This document shows positions 55,648 to 64,000 of a stretch of DNA of 64,000 nucleotides, in pieces. The notes under the pieces are model-generated. The model was given only the letters and a program-made list of their open reading frames with translations. It did no database searches and had not been told where the DNA came from. Positions within the stretch are counted from its first letter, which is position 1. Every line of letters begins with the position of its first letter. A program made the translations under genes and the position numbers. Origin of the DNA: Harringtonia aguacate (lineage: Eukaryota > Ascomycota > Sordariomycetes > Ophiostomatales > Ophiostomataceae); assembly GCA_014183095.1 (NCBI GenBank), contig JACCPH010000035.1, positions 71,743-135,742 on the forward strand, given 5' to 3'.

Positions 55648-56449
55648 ATGGCGGGCAACAGAAACTATGACTTTCTGGTACGGTCCCTCTCCCGCTCGCT
55701 CGTGCCTGGCACTTGTGCCCAGCCAGCAGCCACCGCGTTGACCCCCCCTTCCCCGCTGACCACCAGATCAAACTCCTGCTGATCGGCGACTCCGGCGTGG
55801 GCAAGTCCTGCTGCCTGCTGCGCTTCAGCGAGGACTCGTTCACGCCCAGCTTCATCACGACGATCGGCATCGACTTCAAGATCCGCACCATCGAGCTCGA
55901 CGGCAAGCGTGTCAAGCTGCAGATCTGGGATACCGCCGGCCAGGAGCGCTTCCGCACCATCACGACGGCGTACTACCGCGGCGCGATGGGCATCCTGCTC
56001 GTGTACGACGTGACTGACGAGCGGTCGTTTAACAGTATGTGCAAGGGGGGGTGAAGCTGTTCAGATCTGTTTTTTTTTTCTTTCCTTTTTTTCTTTCTTT
56101 TTCTTTCTTCTGGCATACTAACCCTCCAGACATCCGCACATGGTTCTCAAATGTCGAGCAACACGCCACCGAGGGCGTCAACAAGATCCTCATTGGCAAC
56201 AAGTGCGACTGGGAGGAGAAGCGGGTGATCTCGACGGAGCGCGGCCAGCAGCTCGCAGACGAGCTCGGCGTCCCCTTCCTCGAGGTGTCGGCCAAGAGTG
56301 GTATCAACATCGACAAGGCCTTTTACAGCCTGGCTGCCGACATTAAGACGCGCATCATCGACACGGCCAAGACAGAAGCGACGCCGGCAGCGGGCGTCAA
56401 CGTGAACAGCTCGGGCGAGACGGGCGGTTTCGGCGGCAAGTGCTGTTAA
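55648..56449 (+). CDS. SEC4: Rab GTPase Sec4/Rab8
   Basis: Small GTPase that directs post-Golgi vesicles to the plasma membrane and hyphal tip. Exons: 55648-55677, 55767-56034, 56130-56449 (205 aa). Motifs: GDSGVGKS (17-24), the effector loop FTPSFITTIGIDFKIRTI, WDTAGQERFRTITTAYYRGA, GNKCDW and EVSAKSG. The FITTIGIDF effector loop places it in the Sec4/Rab8 (SrgA) group. The C-terminal GGKCC gives two prenylated cysteines. Introns are 89 and 95 nt; intron 1 follows MAGNRNYDFL. C/T-rich leader upstream. Confidence 0.95.
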
Positions 56450-57213
56450 GGAGGGCTTACGTTACATTCGCAATACGAGAAGATAGAGACAGAGAGAGGG
56501 AGAACGAGAGGAGAAGGGAAGAGAAGGAAAGATACGGCGACCCAAGACAGAAACCAGAGACAACCAGAAACATTTCGAGACCAGCGGAGAGGCGGAGGAG
56601 CAGGAGGAAGTGGTGGAGGAGGAGTAAGAGGAGGGGACTGGGGAGGAGGTGCACTCTGTATGTTCGTCCTGCGACAGAGGGGGCTTGTTCATACTCTCTG
56701 GCCAGGCTGGTGGCGGCCTGGTTTTCTTGGTGCGGAGGCGTGTTTTTTTTTTAGACCTTTGTTTTTTTTTTGGTGTGTGTGGCATGCCGTCCTTTTTCGT
56801 TTGCGTGCGCTTTGTTTCAAGAAGCGGAGAAGGCTCGACAGGAGCACTGCAGCGGATGCCGTAGAACGACGACAGGCAGGCAGACGAGGCAGGCAGACAG
56901 ACAGACGAGCAGACGACGGACAGACAAGGAAGAGACGGACAAGAGACAAGGGAGAAACAGGTGCAGAATACCTGGTGGGTCAGGGAGTTTTTGGTTTTTG
57001 ATCTCGGCATACAATACACTTGCTTTTGTTTTGTTTTGTTTTCCTGACGTTTGCGTCCTCGTTTTTTTTTGTGCCCCCTCTCCTGATCTCTTAGATCTCA
57101 TAGATCTCATAGTTATTCCTACAGTGCTCGAGCTCTCGTACATTTAATCAACACACACATATGACATTGCGGGTATGTCTTCTGATGGAAAACAAGACCT
57201 CCCCCCCCCCTTT
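56450..57213. other. Convergent 3' region, SEC4 / hypothetical
   Basis: About 760 bp. The first 190 bp are almost pure purine on the plus strand (AGAGAGG-type), and a CAGA/CAGG-rich tetranucleotide stretch lies at about 56875-56955, followed by T-runs. No gene seen; probably 3' UTRs. Confidence 0.6.
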
Positions 57214-58845
57214 TCACCACAACACGGTGGCGTCTATCACGGCCGTCCGCTGGGGTCCCGGGCCTGCTCCTGCTGCCGTGGCTGCTGAAGGCAGCATCAC
57301 TGTCCGCCGGTGCCAGCTGCGTACAAACCGTCGGGCCTCGACGACGTCGGAAAAGGCGACGACAAAGCCTGAAAACAGTGCCTGCTCGTTCATCTGGTCC
57401 GTCTTGGCCCGCAGGTCTGGCACGCTGGTCGCCGGTAAGACCCAGCGCTGTCTTGTCCTGGTCCGACTGTGCTGCCCATTCTCTTCTATTTCCCCCTCCT
57501 CTTCCACTTCGCCCTCCTCTTCCACTTCGCCCTCCTCTTCCATCTCCTTCTCGTGCTGTCTCAGCTTCCGCCGATGCTCGGCCTGCCGCCGCCGCTGCTC
57601 GGCCACCAGCCACGGCACCGGCACCACGCCGTTGAGCCCGTCCGACACGGCCCACGGCAGATTGCGCGCTGTGCCGTCGGCGTCGATGAGGCGGCGCAGG
57701 CTCTCGACTGTGGCGGGGGTGCCGCTGCCGCTGCCGCTGCCACTACCGCCTCCTCCTCCGTCCTCGAGCACCAGCAGCACCTTGGTGCGGGCGTCGGCCG
57801 CGGCGACGTCGTCACCGTCCTCGTAGAGGGTAGACGTGACAGAGGCAGCAGCAGCAGCAGCAGCAGCAGCAGTCGTGCTAGAGGATGTCATGTCCGGCAT
57901 CTGCATGGCCAGGTCGAGCGGTGCCGTCGGCGGCACAAGGCTAAAAGTGCGCAGGGCGACCGCCTCTTCGGTCGTCGTCGGGTGGCCCAGGCCCAGGCCC
58001 AGACCCAGACCCTGGCCCTGACCCAGCTCGCGGCTGCCCTGGCCGCGTCGCAGTCCGCCGGCCTCGCGGAAGCGGGCGGTGTTGCGGTGGCGCGGCGGCT
58101 GCACGGCGCGGCGGGCTAGGCGGTGCAGCTCGCGGGCCTCCTGGGCGTAGGCCAGGGCGGCGGCAGACGAGCCAAAGTACAAAAAGTAGCGGCCGCGCGG
58201 CACCAGCGTGGCCGGGTCGCGGTCCTGGACAATCTTGTAGAGCCCGCCGCCGCCGGCCGCCCAGCCCTCGATGTGGGGTGGTTCTTCGCTGTTGCCGCTG
58301 CTGCTGTTTCTCCCGCCATCGCTTCCAGCGACCTGCGGCACAATGCGGAAAAAGTCGCTCGGCAGCAGCGAGGCCGTCGTGCCGGACAGGACGAGCACCG
58401 TCGGCTCGCGACGAGGACGAGGACGAGGACGGGTCGGCGACGGCTGGCCTGCCCGCTGCCGCTCGGCGGCAGCTGCGGCGGTCACGGCTTCCTTTCGGGC
58501 GTCGTCCCCGTCCAGGTGCAGCCACCGGCGCACCTCCTCGGGGACACCATCCACGTCGTCGTCGTCAGCACTTGCGCCAGTCGATGCTGCTGCTGCCGGC
58601 CGCGGCTCGCGCGCCTCGCTCGGGAAGAGCTCTTCAAAGATGGACGGCTTCCGTGCGGGGCCACCGTCGCCTTGCTGGTGGTGACTCGCACGCAGGGCCG
58701 CCGCGCTGGAAAAGGGCCTCGGCGAGACCCGCTCGCCGGCGGTCGTCAGCCATGCTGCTGCCGGTCTTGGCGTCGGACCTCGGACAGGCGGCGGTTGCTG
58801 CCGAAGCAGCGGGGACAGACGTGTCAGCCGCTGCCCGGGAGGCAT
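57214..58845 (-). CDS. Hypothetical, probably mitochondrial protein
   Basis: Single-exon 543-aa protein. The start at 58845 (MPPGQRLTRLSPLLRQQ) gives an Arg-rich, acid-free leader like a mitochondrial presequence; an in-frame ATG at 58998 would also begin a basic leader. Two folded-looking parts are visible: about 150-250 (PTVLVLSGTTASLLPSDFFRI, GGGLYKIVQDRD, RGRYFLYFGSSAAALAYAQEARELHRL), which recalls an RRM-like alpha/beta pattern, and the end (about 480-543, FSGFVVAFSDVVEARRFVRSWHRR), which looks like a second such unit. Between are low-complexity GQGQGLGLG, poly-Ala from CAG repeats (57846-57871), Gly/Ser and EEEGEVEEEGE tracts. I do not know the family. Guess: an RNA-associated mitochondrial protein. 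Confidence 0.7.
   Translation of the reverse strand: MPPGQRLTRLSPLLRQQPPPVRGPTPRPAAAWLTTAGERVSPRPFSSAAALRASHHQQGDGGPARKPSIFEELFPSEAREPRPAAAASTGASADDDDVDGVPEEVRRWLHLDGDDARKEAVTAAAAAERQRAGQPSPTRPRPRPRREPTVLVLSGTTASLLPSDFFRIVPQVAGSDGGRNSSSGNSEEPPHIEGWAAGGGGLYKIVQDRDPATLVPRGRYFLYFGSSAAALAYAQEARELHRLARRAVQPPRHRNTARFREAGGLRRGQGSRELGQGQGLGLGLGLGHPTTTEEAVALRTFSLVPPTAPLDLAMQMPDMTSSSTTAAAAAAAAASVTSTLYEDGDDVAAADARTKVLLVLEDGGGGGSGSGSGSGTPATVESLRRLIDADGTARNLPWAVSDGLNGVVPVPWLVAEQRRRQAEHRRKLRQHEKEMEEEGEVEEEGEVEEEGEIEENGQHSRTRTRQRWVLPATSVPDLRAKTDQMNEQALFSGFVVAFSDVVEARRFVRSWHRRTVMLPSAATAAGAGPGPQRTAVIDATVLW
57494..57550. repeat. 18-nt minisatellite, three units
   Basis: Three units of CCTCCTCTTCCACTTCGC type encode the EEEGEV repeats of the protein above on the minus strand. 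Confidence 0.8.
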
Positions 58846-59196
58846 CAGTGAAACGTGGCTGTGAGAAGGTCTGTGTCTGGACTCATGCAGGGCGGGGGCA
58901 TCGATTCGGGCCAGTCGCCGGCATGTGTGTCGTCGCATTGCCGTTCTGTTCAGAGGTTTTGCGCCGCGAAGGAATTGGACGGAATATAAGTGGGGCAACC
59001 CGATATAAAGTTGCCCAGGGTATTAATAACTACTAATTATCTTTTTTTTTTATTTCTCCGTACACGCATCCAGAGAGCGTTCTTTTAAAATAATGGCAAT
59101 GATCATCCGTCCCGTCCACTCTGAAGAGCGTTCCCTTATGAATATAATGCTAATCCGCCACGTCCACTTTGGCAATGATAATCCACCCCATCCACT
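58846..59196. other. Intergenic region downstream of AFG2
   Basis: About 350 bp between two minus-strand genes, holding the promoter of the hypothetical gene and most of a three-copy imperfect repeat. Confidence 0.6.
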
Positions 59197-59199
59197 TTA
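59073..59199. repeat. Imperfect repeat, three copies, reaching the AFG2 stop
   Basis: The core AATnnTnATCCnCCCCGTCCACT recurs at about 59095-59120, 59145-59170 and 59172-59198; an AGAGCGTTC element precedes the first two (59074, 59124). Copies differ by transitions and small gaps. The last ends at the AFG2 stop codon. Origin unknown. Confidence 0.65.
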
Positions 59200-61524
59200 G
59201 TAGTACGACGGGTTCCATTTCGAGAAATGCTCAAGCATCTCGTTCGTGATGGTCTTGGGCGTCTTCTTGATCACGGCCTCGAATTCTTCCGTGGTGATTT
59301 GCAAGTCGTGAGATTGGTCTTGCAGGGCTTGCCTCTTGACCTTGTGGCAGATTCCCACAATCTCCGCGCCCGAGTACTGCTCCGTCAGCTCCGCCAGGTG
59401 GTCCAGGTCGAGCGCGACCTGTTTGCGCTTTGCGGCCCAGCCCTCCAGTATGGCACGCCGCGCTTCCTTGTTCGGCGGTGGCACGTAGAAGAGGCTGTCG
59501 AACCGCCCGTTGCGCAGGAGGGCTGGATCGAGTGTCTCGGGCCGGTTCGTCGCCGCCAGCACCATCACCTTGGACAAGGTCTCGAAGCCGTCCATCTCGG
59601 ACAGCAGCGCCGGCACCGTCTGCGGGCCGCGGCCCGACGACGCGCTCTTGTCGCCAAAGTCAGAGCGCCGCCCGGCCAGGCCGTCAATCTCGTCGAGAAA
59701 AATGACCGACGGCGCCGCCTGGCTGGCCCGCCGAAACAGATCGCGGATCCCCCTTTCCGACTCGCCCACGTACTGGTTGAGGAGCTCGCCGCCCTTGACA
59801 GAAAAGTAGTTGAGGCCGCTTTCCGTCGCCAGTGCCTGCGCCGCCATGGTCTTGGAGCAGCCTGGCGGCCCGTATAGCAGGAAATTGCGTGGCCTGTCCT
59901 CGTAGTCGTTCGGATATGCCTCTGGCCGGTTCATCATGTCCACCGCCTTCTGCAGCCACCATACCAGTTTCTCCTGCCCGTGTATCTGGTTCCAGTACAC
60001 CGGCGGAGGCTTCACGTTTATGCCGTTCATCAAGCTGGGCGTCACGACCTCCCGTGCCAGCTTAAAGTCTTCGTTTGTAAGGTACGCCGGCGGTCGCTTC
60101 TCCAAACTGCTGCCGCTGCTGCCGACCTCTTTTCTCAGCCTCTTCTGACACAACTGTGTTGCATTGCGGAACAGCATCCAAAGGTCATGGCCGTTGAAGG
60201 CGTGTGTGTGCAAACTCCAGTGCCTGATCATGTCCTCGCTTGAGTCGGGTGGCAGAGACATATTGAACGAGCGCAGAATGATTTGCCGACATGTTGCATC
60301 CGGCAGAGGCGTGGAAACGGCATTGTCGAATCGAAGTGGAGACCGAAGCTCGGCAGGGATGTCCCGAACATAGTCTCGGCAGGCTGCCAACACAACAAGC
60401 CGGGGAATCTGTTCCGGGGCCTGCGCGTCGACGTCGTATTGCCCCTGGTATGCATGCTTGTCGAGAAAGACGCCGAGTGCCTTGATGACAGAGGCTCGGT
60501 TGGCCCGGTCCTCGGAGAGCAGCCTGTGGATGTCGTCGAGAAGGACGATGCTCGGCTGCTGCTGGGATGCTTTCTCAAACGCCTCTTGGATGGCCGACAG
60601 CTTGTCTTCTGGTGAGATGGAAAGCACAGTGCCCCAACGAGTGGCGGCTACATGGTTCAGGAGCATGGTCTTGCCCGTGCCGGCGTCGCCTTCGATCACT
60701 ATGCAACAAGGGTGACGGGGACGGCGAACCCAAATGGGGCTGAAGAAGCTCAGGAACTCGTTCAGCTTCGACACGGTGCTCTCCAGACCAGCAATGGGCT
60801 GCAGTTCCAAGAGTTGTGGGGCAGGAGGTTGCAGAGGATCTGATGCCGCTGTTGCCGCTGCTTGCTGGGCTGGCGTTTGTAGTGTTCCTGGCTGCTGGCC
60901 TTCCGGAGACATGACCGTTGCTGCTGGTCGGTACGGCAGTTTGTTCTGTGGCAGACTGACCTTTGTCTCTTCAGGGACATACCGGGCTGCCTTGTCGTCA
61001 CGCCCGTCAACCGTTTTGACAACAAAGCTCCGTTTCTGCCGCAATCGGTATACGTCCGAAACGACCAGACCAGGGAAGACCACGCCAAACGAGTCCAGCT
61101 TGTTCAGAAGATGTTCGATCCAGCACGGTACAAGGTGCGGACTTGCAGCTATCGGGGATAATTTGCCCACTGTGACTTCTTCCACGATGATTTCCGCAGC
61201 TTGAGGGACGGCTTTGCTGTCACTTGCAGAAGCTGCAACAGTGATATGGCACTTGTCCTTCGGACTCAGGCCGCTGGCATCGAAAAAGGCCTTGGTAACC
61301 TGTGCGGTGGTCTTCTTCAGGGGTACAAGGGAGAAACATAAGCTAGCTTCACGCCGCACAGGAGGAGATCTGTCAATGGTTTCCACGACGCAGAGGCAGT
61401 CGTTTTCCAGACCCCCCGTCAGCTGAAGCAGGTTGTCCTTGCTGACAAGGATTTTCCCGGCCTCACTGGCTGCCACCCGCTCCTTTGGGTAGGCAGCGAG
61501 GGTGACTTCGATCGATCTCGCCAT
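59197..61524 (-). CDS. AFG2: AAA-ATPase Afg2/Drg1-like, ribosome biogenesis
   Basis: Single-exon 775-aa tandem AAA protein, the length of yeast Afg2, which strips Rlp24 from cytoplasmic pre-60S particles. N-domain about 1-200. AAA1: GDAGTGKT (about 279-286) and IVLLDDIH (about 328), with Asp-Asp where Walker B usually has Asp-Glu. AAA2: LYGPPGCSKTMAAQALA (about 552), YVGESERGIRDLFRRA, FLDEIDGLAGRR (about 611) and NRPETLDPALLRNGRFD with the Arg finger. The Cys in GPPGCSKT and the YVGESER segment are typical of Afg2/SPATA5. Pex1 was considered and rejected. AAA1 may be weakly or non-hydrolytic. A minus-strand TATTTATA lies about 210 bp upstream (61731-61738). Confidence 0.88.
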   Translation of the reverse strand: MARSIEVTLAAYPKERVAASEAGKILVSKDNLLQLTGGLENDCLCVVETIDRSPPVRREASLCFSLVPLKKTTAQVTKAFFDASGLSPKDKCHITVAASASDSKAVPQAAEIIVEEVTVGKLSPIAASPHLVPCWIEHLLNKLDSFGVVFPGLVVSDVYRLRQKRSFVVKTVDGRDDKAARYVPEETKVSLPQNKLPYRPAATVMSPEGQQPGTLQTPAQQAAATAASDPLQPPAPQLLELQPIAGLESTVSKLNEFLSFFSPIWVRRPRHPCCIVIEGDAGTGKTMLLNHVAATRWGTVLSISPEDKLSAIQEAFEKASQQQPSIVLLDDIHRLLSEDRANRASVIKALGVFLDKHAYQGQYDVDAQAPEQIPRLVVLAACRDYVRDIPAELRSPLRFDNAVSTPLPDATCRQIILRSFNMSLPPDSSEDMIRHWSLHTHAFNGHDLWMLFRNATQLCQKRLRKEVGSSGSSLEKRPPAYLTNEDFKLAREVVTPSLMNGINVKPPPVYWNQIHGQEKLVWWLQKAVDMMNRPEAYPNDYEDRPRNFLLYGPPGCSKTMAAQALATESGLNYFSVKGGELLNQYVGESERGIRDLFRRASQAAPSVIFLDEIDGLAGRRSDFGDKSASSGRGPQTVPALLSEMDGFETLSKVMVLAATNRPETLDPALLRNGRFDSLFYVPPPNKEARRAILEGWAAKRKQVALDLDHLAELTEQYSGAEIVGICHKVKRQALQDQSHDLQITTEEFEAVIKKTPKTITNEMLEHFSKWNPSYY

Positions 61525-61983
61525 GGTTTTTGCGGCCCGGGGCGCGGAATATCGAACCCTGCCGTCGCAAACTCTGCGCTGGAAGACGAAAGGATCGTTT
61601 TTATGGACCGTTATGGACCCACCTCGTGAGATTTGCGGCTAACTGATTTTGAAGATAAGACGAAGGAAGAAGTGGATGCAACATGCACGGAGGACACCTG
61701 TCACTCCTACTAAACCTATTGAGGGTGGAATATAAATACCCCACTAACTGGCTGCGCCACTTCCAGCCACACACAATCTGGTCTTGGAAGGGGGAACGAG
61801 AAGATCACAACGATTTGCAGTGTCACGTGCTACACAGTTCAGCAACAAAAGGCAGAGCAGATTGATGACTGGTGAATATGAACTGCCTGAAGCATTAGAA
61901 TCCATTCCTGTGTATTTTAGATCCCTCCGCCCCCCGTGCAGAGCACTAAGGAAAGCCAACCATGTATCATACTCGTACATGCT
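61525..61983. other. Intergenic region, AFG2 promoter / ALG5 3' side
   Basis: About 460 bp. It contains TATAAATA at 61731-61738 (TATTTATA on the AFG2 strand) and TACTCGTA at 61970-61977, seven bases from the ALG5 stop. No gene seen. Confidence 0.6.
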
Positions 61984-63342
61984 TCATGCAAACCGCCGGC
62001 GGTAGACGCCAAACATCCAGCTGGCTCGCAGCACGGTCAGGCCAATGGCCATGCGAATGCTGTCCTGCACCAGGTTCATCTTGCTGCCTTCGACCTCGTG
62101 CCAGACCACAGGCACCTCGGCGACCTTGATGCCCGGGCTGGTGCCAATGATGGTGCCGTCGTGCGCCACGACGGGCGTCGCCGGTGCCGACTCGGCCAGC
62201 ATGAGCATCTCAATGTCAAAGATCCAGCCTTCGGTGTGCATGTACGGCACAATGTGCGGCAGCGATGCGCGGCTGAAGAGCTTGAAGCCGCACTGTGTGT
62301 CGCGCAGCCGCGATGTCGCCGGCGGCGTCAGGATCATGAGCACAAAGTGGAACGACTTCATCAGAAAGTTGCGCAGCGCCGACCGCTTCACCACGGCCTC
62401 GCTGCCCACCAGGTACGCGCGGCTGCCAATGGCCACGCCGCGGCCCGACGCGTCCACGACGACGTCGCAGCCTTCAATGAGCCGGTCCAGGTCGCCAAAG
62501 CGCGACGCCCCGTCCGCGTCCGCAAACACCACGTACGCCCCGCGCGCGTGGCGGAAGCCGTGCGTCACGCCGCCGCCCTTGCCGCGGTTCTTCTTTAGGG
62601 TCACGACGCGCACCACATCGTGCAGCCCGCGGCGGCGCGCAAAGTCGAGGACCACGCCAGCGGTGTTGTCGGAGCTGGCGTCGTTGACAATGAGTATCTC
62701 GTAGCCCGAGACGGCGGGCGGCACAAGCAGCGGCTCCATCTCCGTCTCCGTCTCGGCATCGGCCTGGCGGCGGGCCTGCCTGGCAGCGGCGGCGGCGTTG
62801 GGCCTCGTCTTGCCGTTCTTGGCGGTGCCGTTGGCGGTGCCGTTGTTCCCGCCACTGCTGTCCTTGCCGTCGGCCTGCTTCGGCCGGCCGAAGCGCTTGT
62901 CGCAGTACTCCACCATCTCCTCCAGAGCCGGCAGGATGCGCAGCTCCTCGTTGTACGCCGGCACCACCACCGTCAGGGCCACCTCGGCGGGTTCAATGTC
63001 GTTGAGGTCGTACGAGCTCTGGTTGATGCTGCCGTCTTCGGTGGCGGCCGCCGCCTCCACCTCGGCCGCGGCAAGGTGCCGCTCCGCCAGCCACTTTTCG
63101 TGCCAGCATGCCAGCTGCCGGGAGACCGTGGCGCCGTCCGGGCTGCTGGTCTGGTAGGTCTTCTCGGAAGAAAAGGGCGCGCGAGGCTTGGGCGCCACCC
63201 AGCACAGAAACAGGTAGACGAGGACAAAGTCGTAGATCACAATGACGAAAAAGCAGAGCAGCAGGATCGGCACGGGGATCGACCGCAGGAAGTCGTAGAG
63301 CTCAGCGCCCAGCTCGGACACGCTGTCGAGGATGGTGGCCAT
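61984..63342 (-). CDS. ALG5: Dolichyl-phosphate beta-glucosyltransferase Alg5
   Basis: ER enzyme making dolichyl-phosphate-glucose for N-glycan assembly. Single exon, 452 aa. One N-terminal membrane span (about 22-48) is followed by GT2 motifs: VVVPAYNE (about 123-130), YEILIVNDASSDNT, LKKNRGKGGGVTHGFRHARGAYVVFADADGASR with the metal/UDP DxD (about 277), SRAYLVGSEAVVKRS, DTQCGFKLF and WIFDIEMLMLAE. The C-terminal VWHEVEGSKM is family-typical. An unusual Gly/Asn/Ala-rich then Glu-rich insertion (about 153-212) separates the first two motifs, and another Ala-rich stretch lies at about 92-108; yeast Alg5 (334 aa) lacks these. Confidence 0.94.
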   Translation of the reverse strand: MATILDSVSELGAELYDFLRSIPVPILLLCFFVIVIYDFVLVYLFLCWVAPKPRAPFSSEKTYQTSSPDGATVSRQLACWHEKWLAERHLAAAEVEAAAATEDGSINQSSYDLNDIEPAEVALTVVVPAYNEELRILPALEEMVEYCDKRFGRPKQADGKDSSGGNNGTANGTAKNGKTRPNAAAAARQARRQADAETETEMEPLLVPPAVSGYEILIVNDASSDNTAGVVLDFARRRGLHDVVRVVTLKKNRGKGGGVTHGFRHARGAYVVFADADGASRFGDLDRLIEGCDVVVDASGRGVAIGSRAYLVGSEAVVKRSALRNFLMKSFHFVLMILTPPATSRLRDTQCGFKLFSRASLPHIVPYMHTEGWIFDIEMLMLAESAPATPVVAHDGTIIGTSPGIKVAEVPVVWHEVEGSKMNLVQDSIRMAIGLTVLRASWMFGVYRRRFA

Positions 63343-64000
63343 GGCTAGGTGTTTATCTTGAGGAGGCCGATGTAGTTCAGGTAACCTCAGCTGGTGGGAC
63401 GGCAGCTGCGGCGCATCCTGAGCAAGTCAGGACGTCTTGTGTCGGGAGGCAATTGGCGTATGGTTTGCTGGCAGGAAGGAATTCGAGACGTTTCATAAGG
63501 AGGATGCAAGATCGGTAATAAGGTGGCTGCTTAGCTCGCTGCAAGCCTCGTTGGAGCAATGTGGCAGCTTCTGTTTCGGAGCATATCATAGGCCAAAATT
63601 TCTACAGCGGACCCCCCCCTGCTGATCCCCCCACCGTTTTCACGAATAGTGCGCTAGGGTCAATATGGCGTACTCGTATTGCTAGGTTCCAGAAGGCTGA
63701 GCGCCAATACACTCCCACGAAAGGACCACAGACGTGGAGAATGGGTTGCATCACGGCTTGCGTGGATGGGATGTAAGATCCAATATGCCGCGTACGAGTA
63801 TACCTGCTCGCTTATGCGCCAGCGATCCGATCGTTGACCGGAATGGGAGGCTGGCATTAGAGGGTCAGAATCAAAGCGAATTTTAATCAGTAAATTTTTT
63901 TTGTCTCCGGTAATAATATTTCTCAGCAAAATCCAAGGTGGCCCTCAGATCTGCGTCACACTGCTACAGAAGCCCAGCTTATCGAGGTGTTGACTGTTGA
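63343..64000. other. Intergenic region upstream of ALG5, right edge
   Basis: About 660 bp. Contains TACTCGTA (63671-63678) and TACGAGTA (63793-63800). Frames here are short and unrecognised; nothing else seen up to the edge. Confidence 0.55.

Noticed and set aside
57161..59036. Several plus-strand frames of 130-250 codons
   Set aside because: Antisense to the 543-aa hypothetical gene; frames overlap one another and show only mirrored repeats.
59197..61524. Identification of the AAA protein as Pex1
   Set aside because: At 775 aa it is too short, and GPPGCSKT plus the YVGESER segment fit Afg2/SPATA5 better.

Overview
The window is nuclear DNA of a filamentous ascomycete, very probably a Sordariomycete; Ophiostomatales is only a guess from style, not tested. 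The reasons are many short GT-AG introns (mostly 49-140 nt) with CTAAC/CTGAC-like branch sites, GC-rich coding DNA between AT-richer intergenic DNA, and gene families of Pezizomycotina (Zn2Cys6 regulator, pgxC-type exopolygalacturonase, KapC bZIP, aspB septin). I see no tRNA, rRNA, intact transposon, CRISPR array or prokaryotic feature. Most genes needed splicing by eye; exon limits were set by reading frame, splice consensus and the expected protein family.

Layout. 1-7.3 kb: Zn2Cys6 regulator (runs off the left edge), secreted exopolygalacturonase, 12-TM MFS exporter. 8.8-13.3 kb: La protein and mitochondrial uS4m, divergent. 14.3-16.6 kb: septin Cdc3/AspB with an 819-nt first intron. 19.4-23.3 kb: PEX7, a Dpb3/CHRAC15-like histone-fold protein and a longin R-SNARE. 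23.9-29.6 kb: a Pro/Ala-rich protein, a membrane short-chain dehydrogenase, an unrecognised 599-aa protein and a G-patch protein. 30.0-36.3 kb: the large Ski2-like helicase SLH1. 37.2-43.4 kb: GOT1, profilin and ARP5. 44.1-46.1 kb: KapC bZIP with an 879-nt first intron, then about 2.8 kb without a supported gene. 48.9-56.4 kb: pterin carbinolamine dehydratase, ERG25, NCA2 and Rab GTPase SEC4. 57.2-63.3 kb: an unrecognised, probably mitochondrial protein, AAA-ATPase AFG2 and ALG5.

The content is mostly housekeeping (translation quality control and ribosome biogenesis, secretory traffic, cytoskeleton, chromatin, sterol and N-glycan synthesis). Only the left 7 kb looks accessory: regulator, pectinase and exporter are neighbours and could form a small plant-wall/export cluster, but that is inference from adjacency.

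No wholly new biological system is evident. The most unusual signals are in gene structure and non-coding DNA: two abutting introns in the exopolygalacturonase separated by one nucleotide (1-nt exon or twin intron), an abundance of micro-exons (4, 11, 13, 16, 16 and 27 nt), two exceptionally long first introns (one holding a 119-codon ORF), and the octamer TACGAGTA/TACTCGTA, seen 14 times and nearly always between genes.
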